This document shows, one piece after another, positions 17,941 to 26,001 of a stretch of 64,000 bases of DNA. Source of the stretch: Acidithiobacillus sp. GTDB lineage: Bacteria; Pseudomonadota; Gammaproteobacteria; Acidithiobacillales; Acidithiobacillaceae. The stretch lies in NCBI GenBank assembly GCA_028697715.1, contig JAQVDS010000009.1, forward strand, positions 1-64,000. The letters are read 5' to 3'. Position 1 is the first letter of the stretch; each line of letters opens with the position of its first letter. The position numbers were made by a program, and so were the translations under genes. Under the pieces are notes generated by a model. That model was not told where the DNA came from. It ran no database searches and was given only the letters and a program-made list of their open reading frames with translations.

Positions 17941-18651
17941 GGCCTCGCGATCATAGCGCAGGGCATACTGCAGGAGTTGTTCCTGCAGTGCCTGCGGTGG
18001 CGACGCAAACGCCAGGCCTAGTTCCTGCACCACTGCACCCGCCACTCGCCGAGGACCGCCGAGATGTCGCAATGTCGCCGCAAGCGCATAGCGTTCTCCA
18101 GCAAAAGAGAAGCTGACCGCAGAAAAGCGCTCTTCAACGCTCAACGCATAATCTCGTGGCGGAGCTACGCGCACACGCAAGCCGCCAGCCCCCAGATCCA
18201 GCAGCTCCATAGGTAAGGCGCGTGCCCCTAAGCGCTGAATCTGACCGCGACAGTCGGCAGGCGCCGGGGCGCGTAAAAAGCCACGTCGTTGCCACTGATA
18301 GACCCGTTCCGGCATGGTCAAATGCACAGCGGGATAGCGCCGCCACTGACTCATCCCCAGGTAGCGCACTATGAAACCGGTGGGAATGCCGGCTAGGGCG
18401 CCAACGAGCAACAGCAGTTCCCCAACTCCCTCCAGCCGATCGGGAAGACCAGGCCAGGGATCAAATAGCAATCCGCGCCCCTCGGGCAGGATGTCGAGAA
18501 GCTCGCTTTCTGCCGCCCGCCCTGAAGTTCCTGCAAGAATGGTCCAACTTGGCTGCTGCAGGAGCGCAGTACTCAGTCGCCTGGCGGCGGTTTCCCCTTG
18601 CCGATATTTTTCCTGAAACAGCGTCTCGATGAGATGATGCTCTACTGGCAT
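17920..18651 (-). CDS. YcgR-like PilZ protein, c-di-GMP flagellar brake
   Basis: A 243-residue two-domain protein: N-terminal YcgR domain (about 1-115) and C-terminal PilZ domain (about 118-235). The c-di-GMP motif RxxxR is present (Arg123 and Arg127 in QRRGFLR). The second motif, normally D/N-x-S-x-x-G, reads DLGAGG (Asp152, Gly154, Gly157), so the Ser is replaced by Gly, which may weaken ligand binding. Start at 18651 has GGAGG six bases upstream and a sigma-54 element precedes it. It would slow rotation or switch bias when c-di-GMP rises. Confidence 0.82.
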   Translation of the reverse strand: MPVEHHLIETLFQEKYRQGETAARRLSTALLQQPSWTILAGTSGRAAESELLDILPEGRGLLFDPWPGLPDRLEGVGELLLLVGALAGIPTGFIVRYLGMSQWRRYPAVHLTMPERVYQWQRRGFLRAPAPADCRGQIQRLGARALPMELLDLGAGGLRVRVAPPRDYALSVEERFSAVSFSFAGERYALAATLRHLGGPRRVAGAVVQELGLAFASPPQALQEQLLQYALRYDREALHRARL

Positions 18652-18682
18652 GACCGACCTCCGAAGAAAATTCTCATTTGCC

Positions 18683-18699
18683 AAGCAGCATCCATGCCG
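18683..18699 (-). promoter_or_regulatory. Sigma-54 promoter for the PilZ/YcgR gene
   Basis: On the minus strand CGGCATG-gatg-CTGCTT: GG and GC are ten bases apart and most flanking consensus bases agree with TGGCACG-N4-TTGCW. Start near 18673, about 22 bases before the ATG at 18651. Weaker than the flgB element. Confidence 0.5.
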
Positions 18700-18754
18700 G
18701 CATGATCTTTGTGGTCGGACGAACGGGTTCAAGCATCGAAAAACGGAGGGCGAA

Positions 18755-19612
18755 ATGGCGAGACGTTCTCGCAACAAAGAAGAGGAATGGGAAAATCACG
18801 AGCGCTGGTTGGTCTCTTATGCCGACTTCATCACGCTGCTTTTTGCCTTCTTCGTGGTCATGTACGCGATTTCCTCGGTCAACGAGGGAAAATACAAGGT
18901 CTTGTCGGAAACCTTGGTTTCCGCCTTTTCCGGACACCCATGGTCACCGACACCGATCCTTCAGAAGCAACCCAGCCAGGACGCAACAACGACTACAGCC
19001 GTGCAATTACCCCCACTCCCCCGAATTGCCAACACCATTCCCGTGCCAAAGCAGGCAGCGAGCCCAGTCAAAAGTCCCCGCGTTCCCCCACACGATTCTG
19101 ACGCCGGCCGACTGGATACTCTACAACAGGAAATGGAAGCCCTGCTCCAGCCTCTCATCAAAGACGGTAGCGTAGCGATCCATCGCAGCGACCTAGGGGT
19201 GGTCATCGATTTGAACGCGAAGATTCTCTTTTCCTCGGCGCAGGCCAGCCTGACCCCGGCGGCAGAGCAGACCCTGACCCAGATCGCGAGAGTTCTGAAA
19301 TCGGTTCCCTATCAAATCCAGGTCAATGGCTTCACCAACGACCTCCCCATCAACACTCGGATCTATCCTAGCAACTGGGCCCTCTCTGCAGCACGGGCCG
19401 TCGCCGTGGTGGAACTCTTCAGCGCCCATGGCGTCGACCCGCGGCATCTGGTTGCCGCTGGCTACGGCAAGTATCATCCGGTTGCCCCGAACGACACTGC
19501 CGAGGGATTGGCCATGAACCGTCGGGTGAGTATCGTTGTCGTGGCGCCACAGCACCCAGCCAAGGCTGGCATGGACCCCATCATGGCAGGGGCCATCGAT
19601 CAGCGCGGCTAA
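18755..19612 (+). CDS. motB: Flagellar stator protein MotB
   Basis: A 285-residue stator subunit. The single membrane helix follows a basic, acidic-rich N-tail and contains the proton-carrying Asp24 (SYADFITLLFAFFVVMYA). The C-terminal OmpA-like peptidoglycan-binding domain (about 150-275) shows NGFTNDLPI, SNWALSAARA and MNRRVSIVVV. The conserved start MARRSRN at 18755 has GGAGGG four bases upstream; the longer open frame runs into the divergent promoter region. No motA is adjacent or anywhere in the window, so the partner channel subunit must be elsewhere. Confidence 0.92.
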   Translation: MARRSRNKEEEWENHERWLVSYADFITLLFAFFVVMYAISSVNEGKYKVLSETLVSAFSGHPWSPTPILQKQPSQDATTTTAVQLPPLPRIANTIPVPKQAASPVKSPRVPPHDSDAGRLDTLQQEMEALLQPLIKDGSVAIHRSDLGVVIDLNAKILFSSAQASLTPAAEQTLTQIARVLKSVPYQIQVNGFTNDLPINTRIYPSNWALSAARAVAVVELFSAHGVDPRHLVAAGYGKYHPVAPNDTAEGLAMNRRVSIVVVAPQHPAKAGMDPIMAGAIDQRG

Positions 19613-19626
19613 TAGAGGAGAGGGAG

Positions 19627-20205
19627 ATGACGCAGCAATCGTCAAAAAACCAGCAGGCAGTCGCCAGGACGCTGCGGTGGCTTTTCATTTTACTTTTGAT
19701 TGTCGTCATTATTTTGGCGCTCTTTCTCTACTTGGGTACGGCGCGGCAGCTACGGGCCGTGGGCATCCATTCTGTGTATCTGCAGCTGCCAGCTACAGTG
19801 ACCCCCAGTAGCAGCAGCACGCCAGCGAATCCTACCGGGGCGACCGCGAGCCCCACATCTGCGGCGCCGACCGCCACAGTGAGCGCCATTACTAAAAGCG
19901 CTGCTCCCGCCAAACAGGCCACCCTGGCGCTACCGGGAACCAACTGCGAGGTGGCCGGATGGTATGTACAGCTAGGCGCTTTCGGCAAACTCTCGCAGGC
20001 GCAGAGCCTCGCGCAGGAGGTGCACAAGGCTGGTTTTCCGGTCTGTGTTGGCAACCTTGCCAACAACAAACTGTATCGCGTTCTGGCCGGACAGCCCCAA
20101 AAAAACCGCTTGGACGCCAACCTGCAGGTGCAAAAACTGAAGTCTGCCAAGGTCTCGCCAGCCGACAGCTATCCGCAGTACTGGAGCAACCTCTCTCCAT
20201 CCTGA
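19627..20205 (+). CDS. Membrane-anchored SPOR-domain protein
   Basis: A 192-residue bitopic inner-membrane protein: short cytoplasmic tail, one hydrophobic helix (about 17-40), a long Ser/Thr/Ala/Pro-rich periplasmic linker (about 58-105), and a C-terminal SPOR domain (GWYVQLGAFGKLSQAQSLAQ). SPOR domains bind glycan strands stripped of peptides, usually at division sites. It lies 14 bases after motB. A role in wall remodelling around the motor or pole is possible but inferred. Confidence 0.8.
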   Translation: MTQQSSKNQQAVARTLRWLFILLLIVVIILALFLYLGTARQLRAVGIHSVYLQLPATVTPSSSSTPANPTGATASPTSAAPTATVSAITKSAAPAKQATLALPGTNCEVAGWYVQLGAFGKLSQAQSLAQEVHKAGFPVCVGNLANNKLYRVLAGQPQKNRLDANLQVQKLKSAKVSPADSYPQYWSNLSPS

Positions 20206-20220
20206 GTCTCTCAAGTTTTC

Positions 20221-20267
20221 CCGCCACCGTGCCGTATTGAAGTTAGAGAGGGTACGGCGCATGGCGG
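20221..20267 (+). terminator. Hairpin after the SPOR gene, possible terminator
   Basis: A left arm at 20221-20236 (CCGCCACCGTGCCGTA) pairs with 20253-20267 (TACGGCGCATGGCGG) around a 16-base loop, with one bulge and a wobble pair. It is followed by TCTTTT. It probably separates the motB-SPOR transcript from the chemotaxis operon, although the U tract is short and not immediately adjacent. Confidence 0.45.
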
Positions 20268-20281
20268 GAATGTCTTTTGCT
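20266..20281 (+). promoter_or_regulatory. Weak candidate sigma-54 promoter for cheY
   Basis: GG at 20267-20268 and GC at 20279-20280 are exactly ten bases apart (GGAATGTCTTTTGC), the sigma-54 spacing, with a TTGC in the -12 part. The -24 part deviates from consensus (GGAAT rather than GGCAC). Start would be near 20292, about 41 bases before cheY. Confidence 0.3.
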
Positions 20282-20332
20282 TGCGCCTACTGAAGTGCTT
20301 GAGTGATTCATTTCCGGAGGCGGAGCCAGCCC

Positions 20333-20752
20333 ATGGGCATAGACGCAGTAGACAAAAACATCAGCATTCTCATTGTCGACGATTTTTCGACCATGCGGAG
20401 GATCGTTCGCAATCTTCTGCGCGAAATCGGATTTACCAACTTTGACGAGGCAGAGGACGGCGTGCAGGCGCTACAGAAGCTGCATGGTCGTCCCTTCGAT
20501 TTCGTCGTTTCGGACTGGAACATGCCCAATATGCAAGGCATCGACCTACTCCGTGCCATCCGCGCAGATGGCCAGTTGCGCCACATTCCGGTCCTCATGG
20601 TCACCGCCGAGGCCAAACGCGAGAACATTCTCGAGGCCGCCCAGGCCGGGGTAAACGGCTACATCGTCAAGCCCTTCACCGCCGAAACCCTGCGCGAAAA
20701 ACTCGACGCCATCTTCAAGCGGCTGCAGGCAGCCCAGGGGGCGAGCCAATGA
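20333..20752 (+). CDS. cheY: Chemotaxis response regulator CheY
   Basis: A 139-residue single receiver domain. Phosphoacceptor Asp61 ([12 protein letters not shown]), acidic pocket Asp16/Asp17 ([12 protein letters not shown]), Thr91 and Lys113 (YIVKPF) are all present. Phospho-CheY binds the motor switch to change rotation. The conserved start is ATG 20333, ten residues inside the open frame. It overlaps cheZ by four bases (ATGA), and the order cheY-cheZ-cheA is that of polar-flagellated gammaproteobacteria such as Pseudomonas. Confidence 0.95.
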   Translation: MGIDAVDKNISILIVDDFSTMRRIVRNLLREIGFTNFDEAEDGVQALQKLHGRPFDFVVSDWNMPNMQGIDLLRAIRADGQLRHIPVLMVTAEAKRENILEAAQAGVNGYIVKPFTAETLREKLDAIFKRLQAAQGASQ

Positions 20753-21222
20753 CGGGTCAGCCGGCAGAGCGTTCCCTGAACGAAATCGAGCTGCTACTCC
20801 GCGAGGGGCTGCGGCGCATCGCCAACACCGCCGGAGAGGATCTCGCTGGCGCCAAGGATCCCCTGGAAGAGGCCTTGCGCCTGACGGAAGAGCAGACCAT
20901 GGCCACACTGGTTGCAGTGGAGTTGGCGCAAGGCGCTCTCCAGCGCATACGTAGTGCCCACCATACCTTCATCGACCCCGAACTGGGGCAGATCGATCAG
21001 GCATTGCAGCGCATCGTCGCCAGCCAGCAGGGGCAGGACCTTGCCGGACAGCGGCTGAAAAAGGCCATCAACCTGCTGCGCGCCGTCGAAAACCGCATCA
21101 GCCAGACTCTTCTTGAGATGGGTATGGAAGGGCAGTCGTCCGCTGCCACCGAGCCGGGCGAGAACAATCCGGACATCGATCAGGATGGCGTCGATGCCCT
21201 TCTAGCAGAATTGGGGATTTGA
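20749..21222 (+). CDS. cheZ: CheY-P phosphatase CheZ
   Basis: A 157-residue helical protein. The active region is [20 protein letters not shown] at about 82-101, with the catalytic Gln in [13 protein letters not shown]. The C-terminal tail [13 protein letters not shown] is the amphipathic helix that binds CheY. It is shorter than E. coli CheZ (214 residues), lacking part of the long hairpin. It overlaps cheY at the start. Confidence 0.92.
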   Translation: MTGQPAERSLNEIELLLREGLRRIANTAGEDLAGAKDPLEEALRLTEEQTMATLVAVELAQGALQRIRSAHHTFIDPELGQIDQALQRIVASQQGQDLAGQRLKKAINLLRAVENRISQTLLEMGMEGQSSAATEPGENNPDIDQDGVDALLAELGI

Positions 21223-21224
21223 TC

Positions 21225-23300
21225 ATGGATATGGATATTCTCCAGGACTACCTCGCCGAAGCCCGCGAGCTTCTGGAAAAGGCACAGGAAGAAATCCTCT
21301 GCCTGGAAGACCGGCCGGAAGATGACGAGCTACTCGCTAGCCTCTTCCGTGCCTTTCATACCCTGAAAGGCGGAGCCGGCTTTCTGGAGGCACAGAATCT
21401 GGTCGACTGGACACACCACCTGGAAGACCTGCTCGACAAACTACGCAGCCATCAACTCTGCGTCAGCAGTGACATGATCGACGCCATCCTGCGTGGACTG
21501 GACGTGATCAATGGCATGCTGCAGGAGCTAGCCCAAGGTGACGACCCAGCCCCCGGCCCCGAAGATCTCGGGACCCGGATCCGCGACTTGGCCGCTGGGG
21601 TTGCCACGCCACAAAGCAGCCCTCCTCCAGAAGCGTCTGAGCAAAATCTGGCATCCGCCTCCGTGGAGCCAGCCCCTTCCGGGACCCTCTATGCCGAGCA
21701 GCGCCTCGACGAGCAGGGGAAATCCGGCGTGTACGTTGCGCAACACAATGAAAATTGCGACACGCCGGAAGCTACTTCCGAGGATGAAATTTCACAAAGC
21801 GAGTTCGAGGCCGTTTTGGATCAACTCTATGGCACGCAGGCACCGGGGATGGACGCGCCCAAGTCCGCTACAGACAATATCTCCGAGAGCGAGTTTGAAG
21901 CCGCCCTCGACCAGCTGTATGGGCCCGGAGGAGCGCCCGGCCTGCCCGCAGCAGACACCACCCAGCAAAACAATCCGGCGGCCAGGATGCACGATGTGCC
22001 GACAGCAGAAGCGGCGTCGCCTAGTCCATCTACAGCTCCAGCTGCAAGCGCCGGCGAGGCGCCAAAACCCCTTGCGGGGGGCAACCCCAAAGCGGCGCCG
22101 CGCACCGTGACGAGTGCCGCTAGCGAAATGGAGAATACCCTGCGCGTCGATGCCGCGCGTCTGGATGCGGTCATGAATCAGGTGGGTGAGCTCGTATTAC
22201 TGCGTAACCGCCTCGGCTCCGCCATCAGCAGACTGCTCGACGAAAATGAAGATCTTGGGCGCATCGCCCGGGAGTTAGACCTGAGCGTCAATGATCTGCA
22301 GGTCAATGCCATGCGCCTGCGCATGCAACCCTGTAAGCGCATCTTTCAGCAATTGCCGCGGGTGGTGCGGGATGCCTCGCGGCAACTCGGTAAAAACGTG
22401 CAGCTCGAAATCATCGGGGAAGAGGTCGAGATCGACAAGGCAGTGGTGGATGCCCTCTCCGGCCCCATGACCCACCTCATTCGCAATAGTCTCGATCATG
22501 GTATCGAAACACCGGAACAGCGCCGCGCGCTCCACAAGCCGGAAACGGCCACGATTCGCGTCGCCGCCATTCATCTGGGTGACCGGGTGCGCATCGAAGT
22601 CAGTGACGATGGCCGCGGGATTGACCGGCAGATGGTCGTACAGAAGGCCATAGAGAAAGGTGTGCTCAGCTCTGAACAAGCAGCGCGCCTATCCGAACAG
22701 GAGGCCCTGGAGCTGATCTTTCGTCCAGGCTTCTCCACCAAGGAGCAGGCCACCGAACTCTCCGGGCGCGGAGTGGGCATGGATGTCGTGAAAGAGACCG
22801 TGCACAAGCTGCGCGGCCAGCTCGATATCCGCACCAACCTGGGGGCAGGTACCACGATTTCCATGGAATTCCCGCTTACCCTGGCCATTCTGCCGGTTTT
22901 GTATCTGCGGTTGCGACGAGAGATCTATGCGCTTCCGGTAAGCGCCATCGCCAGCCTGGTCGAGATCCAGGAAACCCGTATTCACCGCATGCAAGGACGC
23001 AGCTTGTATCGCCTCGACGACGGTGAAGTCACCCCGATGATCGATTTAGGGGCCCTTTTGTATGAACAAAACTTGCAACTCGCCAGTGAATCGGTGGAGG
23101 GGATTCTGACCGAGCGGGGTCTGCTCCTGGTTTCCGAGGTCCTTGGCAACGAAGATTCCGTCGTCAAACCCCTTGATTTTCTAGACAAAGAGAACTGGTA
23201 TCAGGGAGCTACCATTTCCGGACGCGGGAGTGTGGTCTTGATTCTCGATGCCCAGGCTTTGAGTCGCCATGCAATCGAACGGATGGGAGCAGCACGATGA
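21225..23300 (+). CDS. cheA: Chemotaxis histidine kinase CheA
   Basis: A 691-residue kinase. The Hpt domain comes first with phosphorylated His45 (AFHTLKGGAGF). A long acidic/Pro-rich linker (about 120-305) replaces a classical P2 and carries two copies of the motif SEFEA(V/A)LDQLYG. The dimerisation helices, the ATP-binding domain (LIRNSLDHGIETPEQR, DDGRGID, GRGVGMDVV) and the CheW-like regulatory domain follow. The ATG at 21225 is preferred, with GGGGA seven bases upstream. It overlaps the next gene by four bases. No cheW, cheR or cheB is in the window. Confidence 0.95.
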   Translation: MDMDILQDYLAEARELLEKAQEEILCLEDRPEDDELLASLFRAFHTLKGGAGFLEAQNLVDWTHHLEDLLDKLRSHQLCVSSDMIDAILRGLDVINGMLQELAQGDDPAPGPEDLGTRIRDLAAGVATPQSSPPPEASEQNLASASVEPAPSGTLYAEQRLDEQGKSGVYVAQHNENCDTPEATSEDEISQSEFEAVLDQLYGTQAPGMDAPKSATDNISESEFEAALDQLYGPGGAPGLPAADTTQQNNPAARMHDVPTAEAASPSPSTAPAASAGEAPKPLAGGNPKAAPRTVTSAASEMENTLRVDAARLDAVMNQVGELVLLRNRLGSAISRLLDENEDLGRIARELDLSVNDLQVNAMRLRMQPCKRIFQQLPRVVRDASRQLGKNVQLEIIGEEVEIDKAVVDALSGPMTHLIRNSLDHGIETPEQRRALHKPETATIRVAAIHLGDRVRIEVSDDGRGIDRQMVVQKAIEKGVLSSEQAARLSEQEALELIFRPGFSTKEQATELSGRGVGMDVVKETVHKLRGQLDIRTNLGAGTTISMEFPLTLAILPVLYLRLRREIYALPVSAIASLVEIQETRIHRMQGRSLYRLDDGEVTPMIDLGALLYEQNLQLASESVEGILTERGLLLVSEVLGNEDSVVKPLDFLDKENWYQGATISGRGSVVLILDAQALSRHAIERMGAAR

Positions 23301-23932
23301 CTCCAGAACAGCTCATACGCCAACAACAACGGGTCATGGAGGTCGTCAATGCCTCGTTTCGGGCACGGCAAGACATCGATCGCGCCTTGCGCGACATCGA
23401 TCGCCGCGCCCTCAATGCCATGGTTCTCGTCAAAAAACATGGCAACGCCCTGGCAGGTTACGGTGTCGTAGCGCAGGCCTTCCGTGAACGTGCCGCGCTG
23501 TTGCGTGAGTCTGCCTCCCATCTGCAGGAAAACATCGCGCCGCTGATCGAAGCGCAGATGCGCATCCTGCAGCAACAGCGCCTGCTCCAGAACTTCGAGC
23601 AAATGACGCAAAGCCATGGCGAAGCCCTGCACGGCCGGTGTGTAGGCCTGAAGAACACCCGACAGGATTTTCAGAAAATCATTACCCAAGAGCGGGAGGA
23701 TGCCCGCCGGATCCTTCGTCTTTTGCTGGAGGAGGTGCGCATTCTGCAAGAGGGGGTGGAGGAACAGGAATATGTGGTGACGAACGGCCGCATCGAGGCC
23801 GCGCTCGTCGAGGGGAGTGGCGTGCCGCTGATGCGGGTGTCGCGCGACATGGGGGAAGCCGTACGGATCGTTGCGCGCGCCGTACGCGATTATCGTCAGC
23901 AACTGGAGCGGTTACAAAATGAAAGCTACTAA
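23297..23932 (+). CDS. Unknown coiled-coil protein in the chemotaxis operon
   Basis: A 211-residue, wholly helical, highly charged protein with no signal peptide, membrane helix or motif I recognise. Heptad-like stretches cover about 50-150 (EIQ/LRE-type repeats such as QMRILQQQRLLQNFEQMT). The start overlaps the cheA stop (ATGA) and the end overlaps the following ODP gene by 14 bases, so it is translated with both. Composition resembles an MCP signalling-domain helix but lacks the EAARAGE hairpin tip. It could be an adaptor or structural component linking the ODP sensor to CheA; that is inference. Confidence 0.7.
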   Translation: MTPEQLIRQQQRVMEVVNASFRARQDIDRALRDIDRRALNAMVLVKKHGNALAGYGVVAQAFRERAALLRESASHLQENIAPLIEAQMRILQQQRLLQNFEQMTQSHGEALHGRCVGLKNTRQDFQKIITQEREDARRILRLLLEEVRILQEGVEEQEYVVTNGRIEAALVEGSGVPLMRVSRDMGEAVRIVARAVRDYRQQLERLQNESY

Positions 23933-24668
23933 AGTCTTCGAGGCCAGGGATCATCGCTGGTGGATTCTCTACGACCAGGAGGAAAGTCGTGTCATTGATT
24001 CCAATGTCTATGTCATGGAATCCCAGGGGCAAGCCTTCCTCCTCGACCCCGGTGGTTTTGAAATTTTTCCGCAGGTTTTTGCTGCCCTCGTGGAAGCTGT
24101 CCCACCCGCCAGTATCCAAGGCGCCTTTGTCTCGCATCAGGATCCGGACATTGCCTCCAGCCTACCGCTGTGGCACGCCTGTAACCCGAAAATCCAATGG
24201 CATATTCCCGCCCTCTGGGAGGGTTTCATCCGCCACTATGGTGCCCTGGAAGCCCCGCTGCAGGACATTCCCGACGCCGGAGGCAACATCCTGATTGGCG
24301 GACGCCGGCTGGAGTTCATCCCGGCGCATTACCTACACTCGTCTGCCAACTTTCATGTCTACGATCCGGAGGCGAAAGTACTCTTCAGCGGCGACGTCGG
24401 TGCGGCCCTGCTGCCGCCGGGCCACGGTGCCTGGGTGGATCGCCGCGATGCTGACGGCAAGGCCTTTGCCGCCCACATCGAGAAGGCGCGCTATTTCCAC
24501 CAGCGCTGGATGCCCTCCAACCGCGCCAAGAACGACTGGATCGAGCGGGTGAGCAAACTGGAAATCGACTACCTCTGCCCGCAACACGGCGCCATCTATA
24601 GTGGTCCTCAAGTACAACGGTTTCTGGACTGGTTTGCCGCCCTCCCCGTGGGTAGCGGCATTGCATGA
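23919..24668 (+). CDS. ODP-type diiron protein (metallo-beta-lactamase fold), probable oxygen/iron sensor
   Basis: A 249-residue protein with the flavodiiron-like lactamase fold but no flavodoxin domain. Metal ligands are visible: His73-x-Asp75-x-Asp77 (SHQDPDIASS), His137 or His140 (PAHYLHSS), Asp159 (FSGDVG) and His223 (CPQHGAIYSG). The His that usually follows the second Asp (HxExDH) is missing, as in sensory ODP proteins rather than hydrolases. ODP proteins in spirochaete chemotaxis operons bind O2 at a diiron site and tune CheA. Here it lies between cheA and a receptor gene, overlapping the coiled-coil gene. Start ATG 23919 begins the domain. Confidence 0.8.
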   Translation: MKATKVFEARDHRWWILYDQEESRVIDSNVYVMESQGQAFLLDPGGFEIFPQVFAALVEAVPPASIQGAFVSHQDPDIASSLPLWHACNPKIQWHIPALWEGFIRHYGALEAPLQDIPDAGGNILIGGRRLEFIPAHYLHSSANFHVYDPEAKVLFSGDVGAALLPPGHGAWVDRRDADGKAFAAHIEKARYFHQRWMPSNRAKNDWIERVSKLEIDYLCPQHGAIYSGPQVQRFLDWFAALPVGSGIA

Positions 24669-24699
24669 AAAGCTCCCGGGCAGAGCAAGGAGAAAAACC

Positions 24700-24741
24700 A
24701 TGCACGATCGTCATTCCCTTTACCGTTTTCCGAGGAGCTAA
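24700..24741 (+). CDS. Short 13-codon leader ORF before the PAS receptor
   Basis: ATG at 24700 has a strong AAGGAG seven bases upstream and runs 13 codons (MHDRHSLYRFPRS) to TAA at 24739-24741. The Shine-Dalgarno of the following receptor gene (GAGGAG) lies inside its last codons, and only three bases separate its stop from the receptor ATG. This is the geometry of translational coupling. It may simply be a chance ORF. Confidence 0.3.
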   Translation: MHDRHSLYRFPRS

Positions 24742-24744
24742 GTC

Positions 24745-26001
24745 ATGTCAATAGAGATGCCCAGTGATTCTGTGTTGCAACAGATCTGGCAGAGCCTGGA
24801 CCGAACGAGTGCGTTGATCGTTTTCACCCCCAGCGGCATCGTCCAGGATGCCAATGAAAACTTTCTGCATGCTGTAGGATATCAAAAAGCAGAGATTATC
24901 GGACAACACCACCGCATCCTCTGTTTCCCTGCCTACGCGCAAAGTCCCGAGTACCAGCAGTTTTGGCGAGATCTCGCGGAGGGAAGGCCGCAACACGGTA
25001 TCTTTGAACGCCGCACGAAAAGCGGAGTCTCTCTTTTTCTGGATGCAGAATATCTTCCCGTTCTGGATGCAAGCGGCAAGGTAGAGCAAGTCATCAAGAT
25101 TGCGAAAGACGTAACGTTCTCCAAACAGCAGAGCAATCTGATTGAGAAAATCGTACAAAGGATTAGCAACGATGCCAAAAAAAATAGCAGTACATTGACC
25201 GCCACCAGCCAAGAGACACTGGCGTCCATGCGCAATGTGGAAGCATCGGTGCGCGAGATTGGCGGAATCCTGCGACAAAACCAGCAGGCGACGGAGAACC
25301 TGCAGAAGGATGTGGGCACAATCCAGGGGATTGCCCAGACCATTCGGGAGATTGCCTACCAAACTAATCTGCTGGCTTTGAATGCAGCGATTGAGGCGGC
25401 CCGGGCCGGGGAACATGGACGGGGATTTGCCGTGGTAGCGGATGAGGTACGAAGTCTTTCCAAACGCGTTCAGGAGGCCACGGAAGATGTGCAAAAAAAC
25501 ATTGTTTCGATTCAGACCTCCTCGCAAGGCATTAGCGTTTCCAGTCAAAAAGCAAATCAGCAATCGCAAAATGCCGAGGCCGTGACGCAGCGCCTCTCGC
25601 AAACACTGGAAAACTTCCGGCAGATGTCCGTGTTGCTCTCCACGGAGTCTGCCATTGCAGATCACGAGCTGTTCGCTCTGCAAATGGAAGAAGACCTGAG
25701 TCGTTCTAGTTCAGATCAGCTTGTTTCCGATGTTCCTGACGAACACCAGTGCGATTTTGGTCGATGGTATGACGGTGCCGGTCAGGAGCTGATGGGAAAT
25801 AATCCACAGTTCCAGGCGATTGCGGCTTCCCACGCTGCTCTACATGCAGCGGCCAAGGCGCTGAAAGCCGCTGCGGAACGCGGAGATCAACAAGCAATCG
25901 AGCGGCAACGGAGAGCGCTGGAAGAAGCGAAGGATCAAACCATCCAGGGCCTGGAGAAAATGGCTTACGAAGCGGCGGAGAAGCTTGGAGATGCAAAATG
26001 A
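24745..26001 (+). CDS. Soluble PAS-domain chemoreceptor with C-terminal CZB zinc domain
   Basis: A 418-residue cytoplasmic methyl-accepting protein with no membrane helices. Residues about 15-130 are a PAS domain ([32 protein letters not shown]), as in redox or oxygen receptors. About 135-295 are the signalling coiled-coil with the hairpin tip [20 protein letters not shown]. About 300-400 match the CZB domain: [12 protein letters not shown], then [13 protein letters not shown] and [11 protein letters not shown] supply the His/Cys zinc ligands. GAGGAG is eight bases before the ATG. Overlaps cheV by four bases. Likely senses an internal cue and zinc or hypochlorite-type oxidant via CZB. Confidence 0.92.
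   Translation: MSIEMPSDSVLQQIWQSLDRTSALIVFTPSGIVQDANENFLHAVGYQKAEIIGQHHRILCFPAYAQSPEYQQFWRDLAEGRPQHGIFERRTKSGVSLFLDAEYLPVLDASGKVEQVIKIAKDVTFSKQQSNLIEKIVQRISNDAKKNSSTLTATSQETLASMRNVEASVREIGGILRQNQQATENLQKDVGTIQGIAQTIREIAYQTNLLALNAAIEAARAGEHGRGFAVVADEVRSLSKRVQEATEDVQKNIVSIQTSSQGISVSSQKANQQSQNAEAVTQRLSQTLENFRQMSVLLSTESAIADHELFALQMEEDLSRSSSDQLVSDVPDEHQCDFGRWYDGAGQELMGNNPQFQAIAASHAALHAAAKALKAAAERGDQQAIERQRRALEEAKDQTIQGLEKMAYEAAEKLGDAK

Noticed and set aside
24748-25683. Minus-strand frame of 311 codons opposite the PAS receptor
   Set aside because: The plus-strand product has intact PAS, signalling and CZB motifs; the reverse frame is an artefact.
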